64,000 bases of DNA from Candidatus Rhodoferax bjergmarkensis. Lineage in GTDB: Bacteria; Pseudomonadota; Gammaproteobacteria; Burkholderiales; Burkholderiaceae_C. Below, in pieces: positions 16,601-25,671 of this stretch (position 1 is the stretch's first letter; every line of letters starts with the position of its first letter). The stretch lies in NCBI GenBank assembly GCA_016708345.1, contig JADJFX010000016.1:62001-126000 (forward strand). Reading direction: 5' to 3'. The notes under the pieces are model-generated. The model did no database searches, was not told the origin of the DNA, and worked only from the letters and a program-made list of their open reading frames with translations. The position numbers and the translations under genes are program-made.

Positions 16601-18073
16601 TCAGACGAATTTTCTGACGTCAACAAAGTGGCCATGAATGGCTGCTGCAGCCGCCATTGCGGGGCTGACCAGATGTGTTCTTCCGCCAGCACCCTGACGA
16701 CCCTCAAAGTTGCGGTTGCTGGTGGAGGCGCAGCGTTCACCGGGTTCCAGTCGGTCAGCATTCATGGCCAGGCACATGGAGCAACCCGGTTCACGCCATT
16801 CAAATCCGGCGGCTTTGAAAATGTCATGCAAACCTTCATGCTCGGCCTGTTCTTTGACCAAGCCCGAGCCTGGTACGACCATGGCCAGCTTGATGTTTTT
16901 GGCAACCTTCTGACCGAGCTTTTTGACGATGGCTGCAGCTTCCCGCATGTCTTCAATGCGGCTGTTGGTGCAGGAGCCGATGAATACTTTGTCAAGGTAC
17001 AGGTCTGAGAGCGCCTTGCCTGGCGTCAGACCCATGTAAACCAGGGCACGTTCGATGGCACCACGTTGATTGGCATCTTTTTCCTTGTCGGGGTCGGGCA
17101 CATTGCCGTCAATCCCCAAGACCATTTCAGGCGATGTTCCCCAAGTGACTTGCGAAATGATCTGCGAAGCATCCAACTCCACGATCATGTCAAAGTGCGC
17201 ATCAGCGTCCGATTTCAGAGTGTTCCAATATGCCACCGCCTGATCCCATTCGACACCGGCCGCTTGGTCGTTGACGGCGTTTTGGCCTGGTGCCAGCGGA
17301 CGTCCCTTGAGATAGTCAATGGTCTTTTGGTCTACCGCGACCAAACCGGCACGGGCCCCGGCTTCAATCGCCATGTTGCAAACCGTCATGCGGCCTTCCA
17401 TGCTCAAGGCACGGATGGCCGAGCCACCAAATTCAATGGTGTAGCCAGTGCCGCCAGCGGTACCGATTTTGCCGATGATGGCCAGAACAATGTCCTTGCC
17501 ACTGCATCCGCGTTGCAGTGTGCCGTCTACCCGCACCAGCATATTTTTGGCTTTTTTTGCCAGCAGGGTTTGCGTCGCCATGACATGCTCGACTTCACTG
17601 GTGCCAATGCCGTGGGCCAAGGCACCAAATGCACCGTGGGTGGAGGTGTGTGAATCACCGCACACCACCGTCATACCGGGCAGGGTTGCGCCGTTTTCCG
17701 GGCCGATGACGTGAACGATGCCTTGTCGCTTGGACAGGAACGGGAAATAAGCGGCCGAACCAAACTCTTGCATATTGGTGTCTAGCGTGACGACCTGTTC
17801 TTTGCTGGTGGGGTCGGTGATGCCGCCATAGCCCAATTCCCAGCCTGTGGTCGGGGTGTTGTGGTCGGCGGTTGCCACAATCGAGCTGACTCGCCACACC
17901 TTGCGACCTGCTTGACGCAGCCCCTCAAAGGCTTGCGGACTGGTCACTTCATGTACCAGGTGGCGGTCTATGTAGAGAATGGATGTTCCATCCTCTTCAG
18001 TATGGACAACATGTTCGTCCCAGAGTTTGTCGTACAGCGTACGGCCTTGCGCTTCGTTGCTTGTTCGTCCCAT
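16601..18073 (-). CDS. leuC: 3-isopropylmalate dehydratase large subunit
   Basis: Aconitase-superfamily subunit carrying the 4Fe-4S cluster. 490 residues, a little over the usual 466-475. Cluster cysteines are in FIGSCTNSR and EPGCSMCLAM; substrate and His/Asp motifs include TATADHNTPT-like VATADHNTPTTG and CGDSHTSTHGAFGALAHGIG. Starts at ATG 18073 with a GGAAAAA ribosome site. First gene of the leu block on the minus strand; the gltA terminator lies just upstream. Confidence 0.97.
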   Translation of the reverse strand: MGRTSNEAQGRTLYDKLWDEHVVHTEEDGTSILYIDRHLVHEVTSPQAFEGLRQAGRKVWRVSSIVATADHNTPTTGWELGYGGITDPTSKEQVVTLDTNMQEFGSAAYFPFLSKRQGIVHVIGPENGATLPGMTVVCGDSHTSTHGAFGALAHGIGTSEVEHVMATQTLLAKKAKNMLVRVDGTLQRGCSGKDIVLAIIGKIGTAGGTGYTIEFGGSAIRALSMEGRMTVCNMAIEAGARAGLVAVDQKTIDYLKGRPLAPGQNAVNDQAAGVEWDQAVAYWNTLKSDADAHFDMIVELDASQIISQVTWGTSPEMVLGIDGNVPDPDKEKDANQRGAIERALVYMGLTPGKALSDLYLDKVFIGSCTNSRIEDMREAAAIVKKLGQKVAKNIKLAMVVPGSGLVKEQAEHEGLHDIFKAAGFEWREPGCSMCLAMNADRLEPGERCASTSNRNFEGRQGAGGRTHLVSPAMAAAAAIHGHFVDVRKFV

Positions 18074-18127
18074 TTGTTTTTCCTTGGCAATCGGCGATTT
18101 TATGCCGTTTGGTCAGAATGCAGCTTT

Positions 18128-18165
18128 CCAAACAAAACGCCCGCCGGTGTTGCCATCCGGCGGGC
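18128..18165 (-). terminator. Rho-independent terminator of the sdh-gltA transcript
   Basis: On the minus strand, stem GCCCGCCGG / CCGGCGGGC (9 bp, perfect, 9-nt loop) is followed by GTTTTGTTTGG. It sits 20 bases after the gltA stop and before leuC, separating the TCA and leucine transcripts. Confidence 0.82.
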
Positions 18166-18184
18166 ACCTTGATGGACTTGATGA

Positions 18185-19495
18185 TTAGCGTTGTGCGATA
18201 GGCTGGACATCGCGGCGCACGGAGCCGGTGAACAGCTGGCGCGGACGGCCAATTTTGTACTCGGGGTCGCCAATCATTTCGTTGAGCTGGGCAACCCAGC
18301 CGACGGTACGCGCTAAGGCGAAGACGGCGGTAAACAGGCCCACTGGAATGCCGATCGCACGCTGAACGATGCCAGAATAGAAATCGACGTTCGGGTACAG
18401 CTTGCGCGACACAAAATAGTCGTCTTCCAGCGCAATTTTTTCCAGCGCCATGGCCAGTTTGAACAAGGGATCATTTTCCAAGCCGAGTTCGGCCAGCACC
18501 TCTTTGCAGGTTTCTTGCATGAGTTTGGCGCGGGGGTCGTAGTTTTTGTAAACCCGGTGACCAAAACCCATCAGTTTGACGCTGGAGTTTTTGTCTTTGA
18601 CCTGCTCCATGAATTGACCGACCTTGGAGATGCCGCCCATTTTCTGGATGTCTTCGAGCATGTTCAGGCAGGCTTCATTGGCTCCGCCGTGGGCGGGGCC
18701 CCACAGGCAGGCCACGCCCGCTGCGATGGCGGCAAACGGGTTGGTGCCAGAGCTGCCGCACAGACGCACGGTGGATGTGGACGCATTTTGCTCGTGATCA
18801 GCGTGGAGCACAAAAATGCGATCCAACGCACGCTCAATGACGGGGTTGACCACATAGTCGGCACACGGCGTGGCAAACATCATGTGCATGAAGTTGCCCG
18901 CGTAGCTAAGGTTGTTTTTGGGGTACATGTAGGGCTGGCCTACGCTGTATTTGTAGGCCATGGCCACCAAGGTGGGCATTTTTGCGATCAACCGAATGGC
19001 GGAAATTTCGCGATGCTGCGGATTGTTGATATCGGTACTGTCATGGTAAAAAGCCGACAGGGCACCGACCAGACCGGTCATGATGGCCATCGGATGCGCA
19101 TCGCGACGGAAGCCACGCAGGAAAAACTGCATTTGCTCGTTGACCATGGTGTGGTTGCTCACACGCTTGGTGAAGTTCTCTTTGGCTGCAACATCGGGCA
19201 GGTTTCCGTACAGCAGCAAATGGCAGGTTTCCAGGAAATCGCAGCTGGTTGCCAATTGCTCGATGGGGTAACCGCGATACAGCAGCTCACCCTTGTCGCC
19301 GTCAATGTAAGTGATCGCCGACTGGCACGATGCGGTAGACAGAAAACCGGGGTCGTAAGTGAACTTGCCGGTCTGTGCGTAAAGTTTTCGAATGTCAATG
19401 ACATCGGGCCCCACGTTGCCTTGGTAAACCGGCAATTCAATACTGGGGCTGCCGTTACTGAACGACAGGGTTGCTTTGTTGTCAGCTAATTTCAT
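18185..19495 (-). CDS. gltA: Citrate synthase (type II)
   Basis: Condenses oxaloacetate and acetyl-CoA to citrate at the entry to the TCA cycle. 436 residues, typical of the Gram-negative hexameric type. Catalytic residues appear in GPAHGGANEACL (His), GFGHRVYKNYDPRA (His) and VDFYSGI (Asp); the allosteric-type N-terminal domain is present. It follows sdhE by 13 bases and closes the sdhC-D-A-B-E-gltA run. Confidence 0.98.
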   Translation of the reverse strand: MKLADNKATLSFSNGSPSIELPVYQGNVGPDVIDIRKLYAQTGKFTYDPGFLSTASCQSAITYIDGDKGELLYRGYPIEQLATSCDFLETCHLLLYGNLPDVAAKENFTKRVSNHTMVNEQMQFFLRGFRRDAHPMAIMTGLVGALSAFYHDSTDINNPQHREISAIRLIAKMPTLVAMAYKYSVGQPYMYPKNNLSYAGNFMHMMFATPCADYVVNPVIERALDRIFVLHADHEQNASTSTVRLCGSSGTNPFAAIAAGVACLWGPAHGGANEACLNMLEDIQKMGGISKVGQFMEQVKDKNSSVKLMGFGHRVYKNYDPRAKLMQETCKEVLAELGLENDPLFKLAMALEKIALEDDYFVSRKLYPNVDFYSGIVQRAIGIPVGLFTAVFALARTVGWVAQLNEMIGDPEYKIGRPRQLFTGSVRRDVQPIAQR

Positions 19496-19508
19496 CTTCT
19501 AGTGCCTT

Positions 19509-19811
19509 TCAGTGGGTTTTTCTCAACATACACAAAACTTCACGTACCTCTTCCCGGTCTAATTCAGCGCTGACCTGGACGATCGACTTGCGAGCCAAAT
19601 GCAGATCCAGCAGATCATTGTCGCTGAGTTCCATTAGAGCACTCAGTCCCAAAGAATGTCGAACCGTTAAAGTTGACTCAAAATTCTGGAAGAACCGTTG
19701 AATAAAAATATCGTTTTCAAGCAGACCGCGTCGACAACGCCATTTCAGTCGGCTCAAACCGCGTTCATCTATCAACGCTTCAGCGGGTTCCTCGACGCTT
19801 GTCATGCTCAC
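19509..19811 (-). CDS. sdhE: FAD assembly factor SdhE
   Basis: Small cytoplasmic protein of 100 residues that promotes covalent attachment of FAD to SdhA. The signature is RGLLENDIFI (about residues 28-37), carrying the RGxxE motif. The start at 19811 lies 4 bases after the sdhB stop; an ATG two codons later is equally possible. Its place between sdhB and gltA fits its partner and is common in betaproteobacteria. Confidence 0.93.
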   Translation of the reverse strand: MSMTSVEEPAEALIDERGLSRLKWRCRRGLLENDIFIQRFFQNFESTLTVRHSLGLSALMELSDNDLLDLHLARKSIVQVSAELDREEVREVLCMLRKTH

Positions 19812-19815
19812 GAGG

Positions 19816-20520
19816 CTAAACCGTTCGACGAACCATCATCTCTTTGATCTTGCCAATCGCCTTGGTCGGATTGAGTCCTTTGGGACACACGTCAACGCAA
19901 TTCATGATGGTGTGGCAGCGGAACAGACGGTAGGGGTCTTCAAGGTTGTCCAGTCGCTCGCCGGTGGCTTCGTCCCGGCTGTCAGCAATGAATCGGTAGG
20001 CTTGCAACAGTCCGGCCGGGCCGACAAATTTATCCGGGTTCCACCAGAAACTGGGGCAGGACGTGGAGCAACTGGCGCACAAAATACATTCGTACAAGCC
20101 ATTGAGTTCTTCGCGCTCCTCAGGGCTTTGCAGGCGTTCTTTGTCGGGTGGCACGGTCTCATTGATCAAATACGGTTTGATCGAGTTGTACTGCTTGAAA
20201 AATTGCGTCATGTCGACGATCAGATCGCGTACCACGGGCAGACCGGGCAGTGGTTTCAAGACGATGGTGCCTGTCAGGGTGCGCATATTGGTCAGGCACG
20301 CCAAGCCGTTTTTGCCGTTGATGTTCATGGCGTCTGAACCGCAAACACCTTCGCGGCAAGAGCGGCGAAATGAAATGGCGGGATCCACGGCCTTGAGTTT
20401 CATCAAGGCGTCCAGCAACATACGCTCACTGCCGTCCAATTCAACCTCTAGGGTCTGCATGTAAGGCTTGGCGTCAGTATCCGGGTCGTAGCGATAAATC
20501 TGGAATGTGCGTTTGGACAT
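19816..20520 (-). CDS. sdhB: Succinate dehydrogenase iron-sulfur subunit
   Basis: Electron-transfer subunit of respiratory complex II. 234 residues. The 2Fe-2S cysteines are in SCREGVCGSDAMNINGK and NGLAC, the 4Fe-4S set in CILCASCSTSCP, and the 3Fe-4S set in CHTIMNCVDVCPKGLNP. It lies between sdhA (22 bases upstream) and sdhE (4 bases downstream) and is clearly co-transcribed. Confidence 0.97.
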   Translation of the reverse strand: MSKRTFQIYRYDPDTDAKPYMQTLEVELDGSERMLLDALMKLKAVDPAISFRRSCREGVCGSDAMNINGKNGLACLTNMRTLTGTIVLKPLPGLPVVRDLIVDMTQFFKQYNSIKPYLINETVPPDKERLQSPEEREELNGLYECILCASCSTSCPSFWWNPDKFVGPAGLLQAYRFIADSRDEATGERLDNLEDPYRLFRCHTIMNCVDVCPKGLNPTKAIGKIKEMMVRRTV

Positions 20521-20542
20521 GGTGTGTTCTCGCGGGGTCTTG

Positions 20543-22339
20543 TTAGAAGCTACGCACCGTCAGCGGCACGGAGTCTACGGTCAGTGGTTTCATCTGCACG
20601 GGTTTGTAGGTCAGGCGACTGCCATCACGGTGCCATAAAGTGTGTTTGTGCCACTCGACATCGTTGCGGCCGTTCGGAAACTGAGGGCTGTCGGAATAAT
20701 CATTGACCGAATGGGCACCGCGACTTTCGTGGCGAGCAGCGGCTGACACGATGGTGGCTTGAGCAGCTTCAATCAGGTTTTCAACTTCCAGCGCTTCTAT
20801 GCGTGCGGTGTTGAAAATTTTGGACTTGTCTTTCAGGTTGATGGCGTTGACACGCTCCCGCATTGCCGCGATTTTGGTGACGCCTTCGCTCATGCTGGCC
20901 TGTGTGCGGAAAACACCCGCGTGCTGTTGCATGGTGGTGCGGATGTCGTTGGCGACGTCCTGTGCATACTCGCCGCTGGTGGCATTGTCCAATCGGGCAA
21001 TGCGCGCCAATGTGGCATCTGCAGCATTAGCGGGCAGTGGCTTGTGGACCGTATTGGTTTTGTTGAACTCGACAATGTGGTTGCCTGCAGCGCGGCCAAA
21101 TACCAGCAGATCCAGCAATGAATTGGTTCCCAAACGGTTGGCACCATGCACGCTCACGCAGGCGCATTCGCCCACTGCATACAGTCCATTGACCACTTCA
21201 CTCTTGTTGTCCGCATTTTGGGTGACGACTTGCCCGTGGATATTGGTCGGGATGCCACCCATTTGGTAATGGATGGTGGGAACTACCGGGATGGGTTCTT
21301 TGGTGATGTCAACGTTGGCAAAGTTATGCCCGATCTCGAACACGGATGGCAAACGCTTCATGATGTCAGCCACGCCGATGTGTGTCATGTCGAGATTGAT
21401 GTAGTCCTTGTTGGGACCACAACCACGGCCTTCCTTGATTTCTTGGTCCATGCAGCGTGAAACAAAGTCGCGTGGTGCCAAATCCTTGTAGGCCGGGGCG
21501 TAGCGCTCCATAAAGCGCTCGCCGTTGCAATTGCGCAAAATGGCACCTTCGCCACGGCAACCTTCGGTCAGTAGTACACCCGCTCCAGCAACACCGGTGG
21601 GGTGAAATTGCCAGAACTCCATGTCTTGCAATGGTATGCCAGCACGTGCTGCCATACCCAAACCGTCGCCGGTGTTGATGAAAGCATTGGTCGATGCCGC
21701 AAAAATGCGGCCGGCACCGCCGGTTGCCAGCAAAGTTGTTTTGGCTTCAAAAATGTGCACATCGCCGGTTTCCATCTCCAGCGCGGTTACGCCGATGACA
21801 TCGCCGTCAGCATCGCGGATCAGGTCCATGGCGAGCCATTCGACAAAGAAACTGGTTTTTTCCTTGACATTTTGTTGGTACAGCGTGTGCAGCATCGCGT
21901 GGCCGGTTCGGTCAGCTGCGGCGCAGGCCCGTTGAACCGGCTTTTCACCATAGTTGGCGGTATGTCCGCCAAAGGGGCGCTGGTAAATGGTGCCGTCCGC
22001 ATTGCGGTCAAACGGCATGCCCATGTGCTCCAGGTCGTACACGGCCTTGGGGGCTTCACGGCACATGAATTCAATCGCGTCCTGATCGCCGAGCCAATCG
22101 GAACCTTTGACGGTATCGTAAAAGTGATAGTGCCAGTTGTCTTCGGACATATTGCCCAATGAGGCACCGATACCTCCTTGGGCCGCCACCGTATGAGAAC
22201 GCGTCGGGAATACTTTGGAAAGCACAGCCACATTCAGGCCGGCTCTGGCCAACTGCAGTGAAGCGCGCATGCCAGAGCCGCCTGCACCGACGATAACAAC
22301 GTCAAATTTGCGCTTGGGGAGTTTTGATGTAACGGTCAT
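20543..22339 (-). CDS. sdhA: Succinate dehydrogenase flavoprotein subunit
   Basis: Oxidises succinate to fumarate. 598 residues. FAD-binding GAGGSGMRASL starts near residue 17; the FAD-linking histidine is in RSHTVAAQGG; QFHPTG and the substrate-binding HGANRLGTNSLLDL follow. The C-terminal fragment RGAHSVNDYSDSPQFPNG matches the family. No damage. Forms complex II with SdhB, SdhC and SdhD encoded around it. Confidence 0.98.
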   Translation of the reverse strand: MTVTSKLPKRKFDVVIVGAGGSGMRASLQLARAGLNVAVLSKVFPTRSHTVAAQGGIGASLGNMSEDNWHYHFYDTVKGSDWLGDQDAIEFMCREAPKAVYDLEHMGMPFDRNADGTIYQRPFGGHTANYGEKPVQRACAAADRTGHAMLHTLYQQNVKEKTSFFVEWLAMDLIRDADGDVIGVTALEMETGDVHIFEAKTTLLATGGAGRIFAASTNAFINTGDGLGMAARAGIPLQDMEFWQFHPTGVAGAGVLLTEGCRGEGAILRNCNGERFMERYAPAYKDLAPRDFVSRCMDQEIKEGRGCGPNKDYINLDMTHIGVADIMKRLPSVFEIGHNFANVDITKEPIPVVPTIHYQMGGIPTNIHGQVVTQNADNKSEVVNGLYAVGECACVSVHGANRLGTNSLLDLLVFGRAAGNHIVEFNKTNTVHKPLPANAADATLARIARLDNATSGEYAQDVANDIRTTMQQHAGVFRTQASMSEGVTKIAAMRERVNAINLKDKSKIFNTARIEALEVENLIEAAQATIVSAAARHESRGAHSVNDYSDSPQFPNGRNDVEWHKHTLWHRDGSRLTYKPVQMKPLTVDSVPLTVRSF

Positions 22340-22409
22340 GATGATTCTTGAAATATCGGTAGTCGTTCGGTGGCCGTGGGGCTTGGTAATGCCTAGTCAA
22401 ATGCGTGCT

Positions 22410-22781
22410 TTACAGACGCCAGAGCACCTGAATGCCCCAGCCTGCGCAGGCCACGAGCCAGACCATGGCGAGAACCTGCATTGAAAGTCGCAGTCCGACC
22501 GGCTTGATGTAGTCCATGAACAGCTCGCGCATGCCCAGCCAAGCATGGTAGAGCAGGGCGATGATGACGGCGAAGGTCAATGCCTTCATCCATTGCGCGG
22601 CAAAGATGCCAGCCCATTTGTCGTAACCAATAGGGCCTTTGTTGAATATGACCTGAGCCAAAACCAGCAAGGTAAAAAGCGCCATCAGCGCGGCGGTTAC
22701 CCTTTGAGCCAACCAGTCGCGCAGACCATAATGCGCGCCCACAACGATGCGCTTCGAGCCAAAATTAACGGACATGATCAA
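22410..22781 (-). CDS. sdhD: Succinate dehydrogenase membrane anchor subunit
   Basis: One of two small subunits that hold complex II in the membrane and contribute haem b and quinone sites. 123 residues with three hydrophobic helices (about 30-50, 64-84, 98-118). The conserved GLRDWLAQRVTAALM and the helix AVIIALLYHAWLGMRELFMD contain the haem-ligand His and the quinone-side Asp. Between sdhC and sdhA. Confidence 0.92.
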   Translation of the reverse strand: MIMSVNFGSKRIVVGAHYGLRDWLAQRVTAALMALFTLLVLAQVIFNKGPIGYDKWAGIFAAQWMKALTFAVIIALLYHAWLGMRELFMDYIKPVGLRLSMQVLAMVWLVACAGWGIQVLWRL

Positions 22782-22827
22782 TTTCCTATTTGTTTGAGGT
22801 CAGAGTGGAAAATTTGAATCCACACCA

Positions 22828-23274
22828 TTAATAAAGACCGAAAAGTTTGGCACCCAGTACCAGTGTCAGGCCGATACTGGCAGCCAAGGTGAATGCGGCT
22901 GATGATTTGCCGAATTCTTTGCTGACGGCGTCATGGTGGGTGTCCATCCAAAGATGACGAATGCCTGCAATAAAGTGTTGCAGGTAAGCCCAGATCAACG
23001 CCAGAGCAATCAGTTTCCATAGCACGCCGGGCAGACCCAGCATGCCGACATCAAATGCATCTTTGAATTTGGCGAACGAAATCTCGGATGAAATGGAGTT
23101 GTCAAACATCCAGATGATGAAGGGCATCAACAAGAACAGGATCGCACCGCTTGCTCGGTGCATTCCCGACACCAGCGCAGCAAGCGGCCAGCGGTAACCG
23201 GGGAGGTCATTGAATGCGTTGATGTTGCGGAATTCGGGCCGAATTTTCCGGGAAGGGGAGGCTTGCTCGGTCAT
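22828..23274 (-). CDS. sdhC: Succinate dehydrogenase cytochrome b556 subunit
   Basis: Membrane subunit of complex II, 148 residues, with three transmembrane helices. HRASGAILFLLMPF marks helix I, and QHFIAGIRHLWMD before helix III carries the haem-ligand His. First gene of the sdh run, 141 bases after the GntR gene on the same strand; a promoter for the run is likely in that gap. Confidence 0.93.
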   Translation of the reverse strand: MTEQASPSRKIRPEFRNINAFNDLPGYRWPLAALVSGMHRASGAILFLLMPFIIWMFDNSISSEISFAKFKDAFDVGMLGLPGVLWKLIALALIWAYLQHFIAGIRHLWMDTHHDAVSKEFGKSSAAFTLAASIGLTLVLGAKLFGLY

Positions 23275-23370
23275 GGATAGGCTTTCGTGGAAGTAACTTC
23301 TTTGTAATTTTGGAAGGCGGCCAAGGCAAAATTCTATTGCAACACTGTTGACTGACGCGCTGGTTACAAA

Positions 23371-23400
23371 ATTATGTCGATTTATATTGTGTTGGGTCAG
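23371..23400 (-). promoter_or_regulatory. Possible promoter of the sdh operon
   Basis: On the minus strand, CTGACC (23395-23400) and CATAAT (23371-23376) are separated by 18 bp, a fair sigma-70 match, about 100 bases before sdhC. The surrounding 60 bases are AT-rich. No other pair with good spacing was found in the gap; start-site mapping would be needed. Confidence 0.35.
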
Positions 23401-23415
23401 TTGCTTGGGCGGATT

Positions 23416-24219
23416 TCAGCTCAATTCGTTTCGATAGTAATGGGTGTCGGTGAGGTAAAGCCCGCGGCGCAACTCCATCGGGGTGTCATTGTAGGTGTAG
23501 GCGATGCGCTCAACGCTCAGCAGGGGGGTGCTTTGCTCCACTTTTAAGAGCGCACTCTGCACTGAATCTGGTAGCACAGCGCGTATTTTTTCTTCAGCCC
23601 GAACCATGCGCACGCCGAATTCGGTTTCAAACAAGGCGTACATGGGGCCGCGGTAATCGCTCAGTCGCTCCGCTGTGAGACCTTTGAAGGGGCCGCCGGG
23701 CAGCCAAAGTTCTTCCAGAATGGTGGGCTTGTCGGCAAAGGATAAAACCCGGTGAACCTGCAAAACAGGGTCACCGGTTCGCAAAGCTAGGGCGCGAGCG
23801 ACATCGGCGGTGGCGCGCTGGCGTTTGCAGTCAATGATACGGCGTTGGGCCGGGCCTTCACGCTTGGTGTCTCCGTCATCAGGAATTAGCTTCAAAAATC
23901 GGTACTGCACTTGCTGCTCGGCATGGGTGGCTACAAAAGTTCCCTTGCCCTGTCGGCGCACCAACAGGTTGTCGGCGGCCAGCTCATCAATGGCCTTACG
24001 CACAGTGCCCTGGCTCACCCGAAAGCGAACGGCCAACTCCATTTCGCTCGGAATGGCTTCACCGGGTTTCCATTCGCCCTGCTGCAAACTGTTCAGGATC
24101 AACCCTTTGATTTGCTGGTACAGGGGGCTGAATGCAGGCGTGTTCAGTGCGCCAGCCACAGGGACACCGTCTGTGCTGGCGGCAGTGTTTTCAGCGGAGG
24201 TGAAGGGTGTTTGCGACAT
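23416..24219 (-). CDS. GntR-family (HutC/UTRA) transcriptional regulator
   Basis: Predicted DNA-binding repressor of 267 residues from ATG 24219. A winged-helix GntR domain (about 30-100: YQQIKGLILNSLQQGEWKPG, RVSQGTVRKAIDELA) precedes a UTRA effector domain (about 115-265: LSFADKPTILEELWLPG). It lies between sdhC and mdh, divergent from mdh over a 180-bp gap containing a perfect palindrome. This suggests it senses a TCA-related metabolite and controls sdh and/or mdh-acnB; the ligand is unknown. An upstream in-frame ATG at 24279 would add 20 residues outside the GntR domain. Confidence 0.88.
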   Translation of the reverse strand: MSQTPFTSAENTAASTDGVPVAGALNTPAFSPLYQQIKGLILNSLQQGEWKPGEAIPSEMELAVRFRVSQGTVRKAIDELAADNLLVRRQGKGTFVATHAEQQVQYRFLKLIPDDGDTKREGPAQRRIIDCKRQRATADVARALALRTGDPVLQVHRVLSFADKPTILEELWLPGGPFKGLTAERLSDYRGPMYALFETEFGVRMVRAEEKIRAVLPDSVQSALLKVEQSTPLLSVERIAYTYNDTPMELRRGLYLTDTHYYRNELS

Positions 24220-24264
24220 CGATACTTGAATCCCATGCAAATATGGAGGGATTGCACAATCATA

Positions 24265-24284
24265 TCTTATATAAGACATAAGAC
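24265..24284. promoter_or_regulatory. Candidate GntR operator upstream of mdh
   Basis: TCTTATATAAGA (24265-24276) is a perfect 12-bp palindrome, followed by a second ATAAGAC half-site, giving ATAAGACATAAGAC in tandem. It lies between the divergent regulator and mdh and just upstream of the likely mdh -35, where a GntR dimer could act. The link to the adjacent regulator is inferred from position. Confidence 0.5.
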
Positions 24285-24287
24285 AAA

Positions 24288-24317
24288 TTGACGAATGCAG
24301 GTTTTACAGAGTAAACT
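24288..24317 (+). promoter_or_regulatory. Probable mdh promoter
   Basis: TTGACG (24288-24293), an 18-bp spacer and TAAACT (24312-24317) lie immediately after the palindromic operator and about 80 bases before the mdh ATG. The -35 is strong and the -10 moderate. Confidence 0.5.
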
Positions 24318-24398
24318 CTAGGAGCATTCTGTGGGGCTCAGGCAACTCGTTTGGGCGTCCACCGGTACCCGTTTCACAACATTTCTGGAGTTCTTACC

Positions 24399-25384
24399 AT
24401 GAGCAAAAAGCCTGTCCGCGTTGCCGTTACTGGCGCAGCTGGTCAAATTGGATACGCCATTCTGTTTCGCATCGCCTCCGGCGAAATGCTGGGCAAAGAC
24501 CAACCCGTGATCCTGCAATTGCTGGAGGTTCCCATGGAGAAGCCCCAACAAGCCCTGCAAGGCGTGATGATGGAGTTACAAGACTGTGCCTTCCCGCTGC
24601 TGGTGGGTATGGAAGCTCATGGCGACCCCATGACCGCTTTCAAAGACGTGGATTACGCCTTGTTGATCGGTTCGCGTCCACGCGGCCCGGCATGGAACGT
24701 GCTGAATTGCTGGCGGTCAATGCTGAAATCTTTACGGCACAAGGCAAGGCCCTCAATGCGGTGGCCAGTCGCAACGTCAAGGTGCTGGTCGTCGGCAACC
24801 CTGCCAATACCAACGCCTACATTGCCATGAAGAGCGCGCCTGATCTGCCACGCAAGAACTTCACCGCCATGCTGCGCCTGGACCACAACCGTGCTCTGAG
24901 CCAAATCGCGTCCAAGACCGGAAAGCCGGTGGCCGATATCGAAAAATTGACCGTCTGGGGCAATCACTCGCCCACCATGTACGCCGACTACCGCTTTGCC
25001 ACCATCAATGGTGCCAGCGTCAAGGACATGATCAACGACCAAGACTGGAATGCCAACACCTTCTTGCCCACCGTGGGTAAGCGCGGTGCGGCCATTATTG
25101 CGGCGCGTGGCGTCTCGTCCGCCGCCTCGGCGGCCAATGCCGCTATCGATCACATGCGTGACTGGGCTCTGGGCACCAATGGCAAGTGGGTCACCATGGG
25201 CATTCCTTCGGACGGCCAATACGGCATTCCAAAAGACACCATGTTCGGCTTTGCCGTGACCTGTGAAGGTGGCGAATACAAGGTGGTGCAGGATCTGCCA
25301 ATCGACGATTTTAGCCAGGAATGCATCAACAAAACCCTCAAAGAGCTGCAGGACGAGCAAGCTGGCGTAGCCCATTTGCTGTAA
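24399..25384 (+). CDS. mdh: Malate dehydrogenase (one frameshift)
   Basis: NAD-dependent malate/oxaloacetate interconversion. The restored protein is about 328 residues, normal for this cytosolic-type MDH: N-terminal AVTGAAGQIGYAILFRI, substrate arginines in GSRPRGPGMER, and catalytic His in VWGNHSPTMY. The reading frame breaks at 24689-24690: GG stands where the protein requires GGG (…RGP|GMERAELL…). Before the break the frame starts at ATG 24399; after it the second frame runs cleanly to 25384. I treat it as one gene with a likely base-calling error. A GntR gene is divergent; acnB follows. Confidence 0.93.
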
Positions 25385-25408
25385 TCTTGAAGTGGTGAGT
25401 GTCACCAA

Positions 25409-25468
25409 GCCATCCCCCGTCGTGCAGCTGTTTTGATCAGCAGGTAGCGAGGGCGGGGTGGTTTTTTG
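25409..25468 (+). terminator. Possible terminator after mdh
   Basis: CCATCCC and GGGGTGG enclose a loop containing a small hairpin, followed by TTTTTT (25462-25467). It is less compact than the tRNA terminators. It lies about 25 bases after the mdh stop, so mdh and acnB may be separate transcripts. Confidence 0.45.
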
Positions 25469-25597
25469 TTGGTGACCTGCCGCCCCCCCCATCGTGCTGG
25501 AGGCAGTTCGGCAACATGGCGCGATGCCATTGAGTTTTCACGATCAGGGGACTGCGAGTGACTGGCTGACGGGGGCATCAGTTCCGCGCAGATTGCT

Positions 25598-25648
25598 TCC
25601 AAATAGATAGCATACTCCGCTCGTTTTATAAGGGCTGGAGCCATTTTT
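25598..25648 (+). repeat. Dispersed family A repeat, copy 4, before acnB
   Basis: AAATAGATAGCATACTCCGC then TTTTATAAGGGCTGGAGCC: left arm GATAGC and right arm TTTTATAAG-GCT-GAG-CC match the family, the core less so. It lies in the 287-bp mdh-acnB gap, which otherwise holds only the probable mdh terminator and the acnB ribosome site (AGGAG at 25659). Confidence 0.6.
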
Positions 25649-25671
25649 AATGATTAATTAGGAGTTAAAGC

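Noticed and set aside
25402..25644. An 80-residue minus-strand frame between mdh and acnB
   Set aside because: It overlaps the probable mdh terminator and a dispersed repeat, has no ribosome site and no family resemblance.
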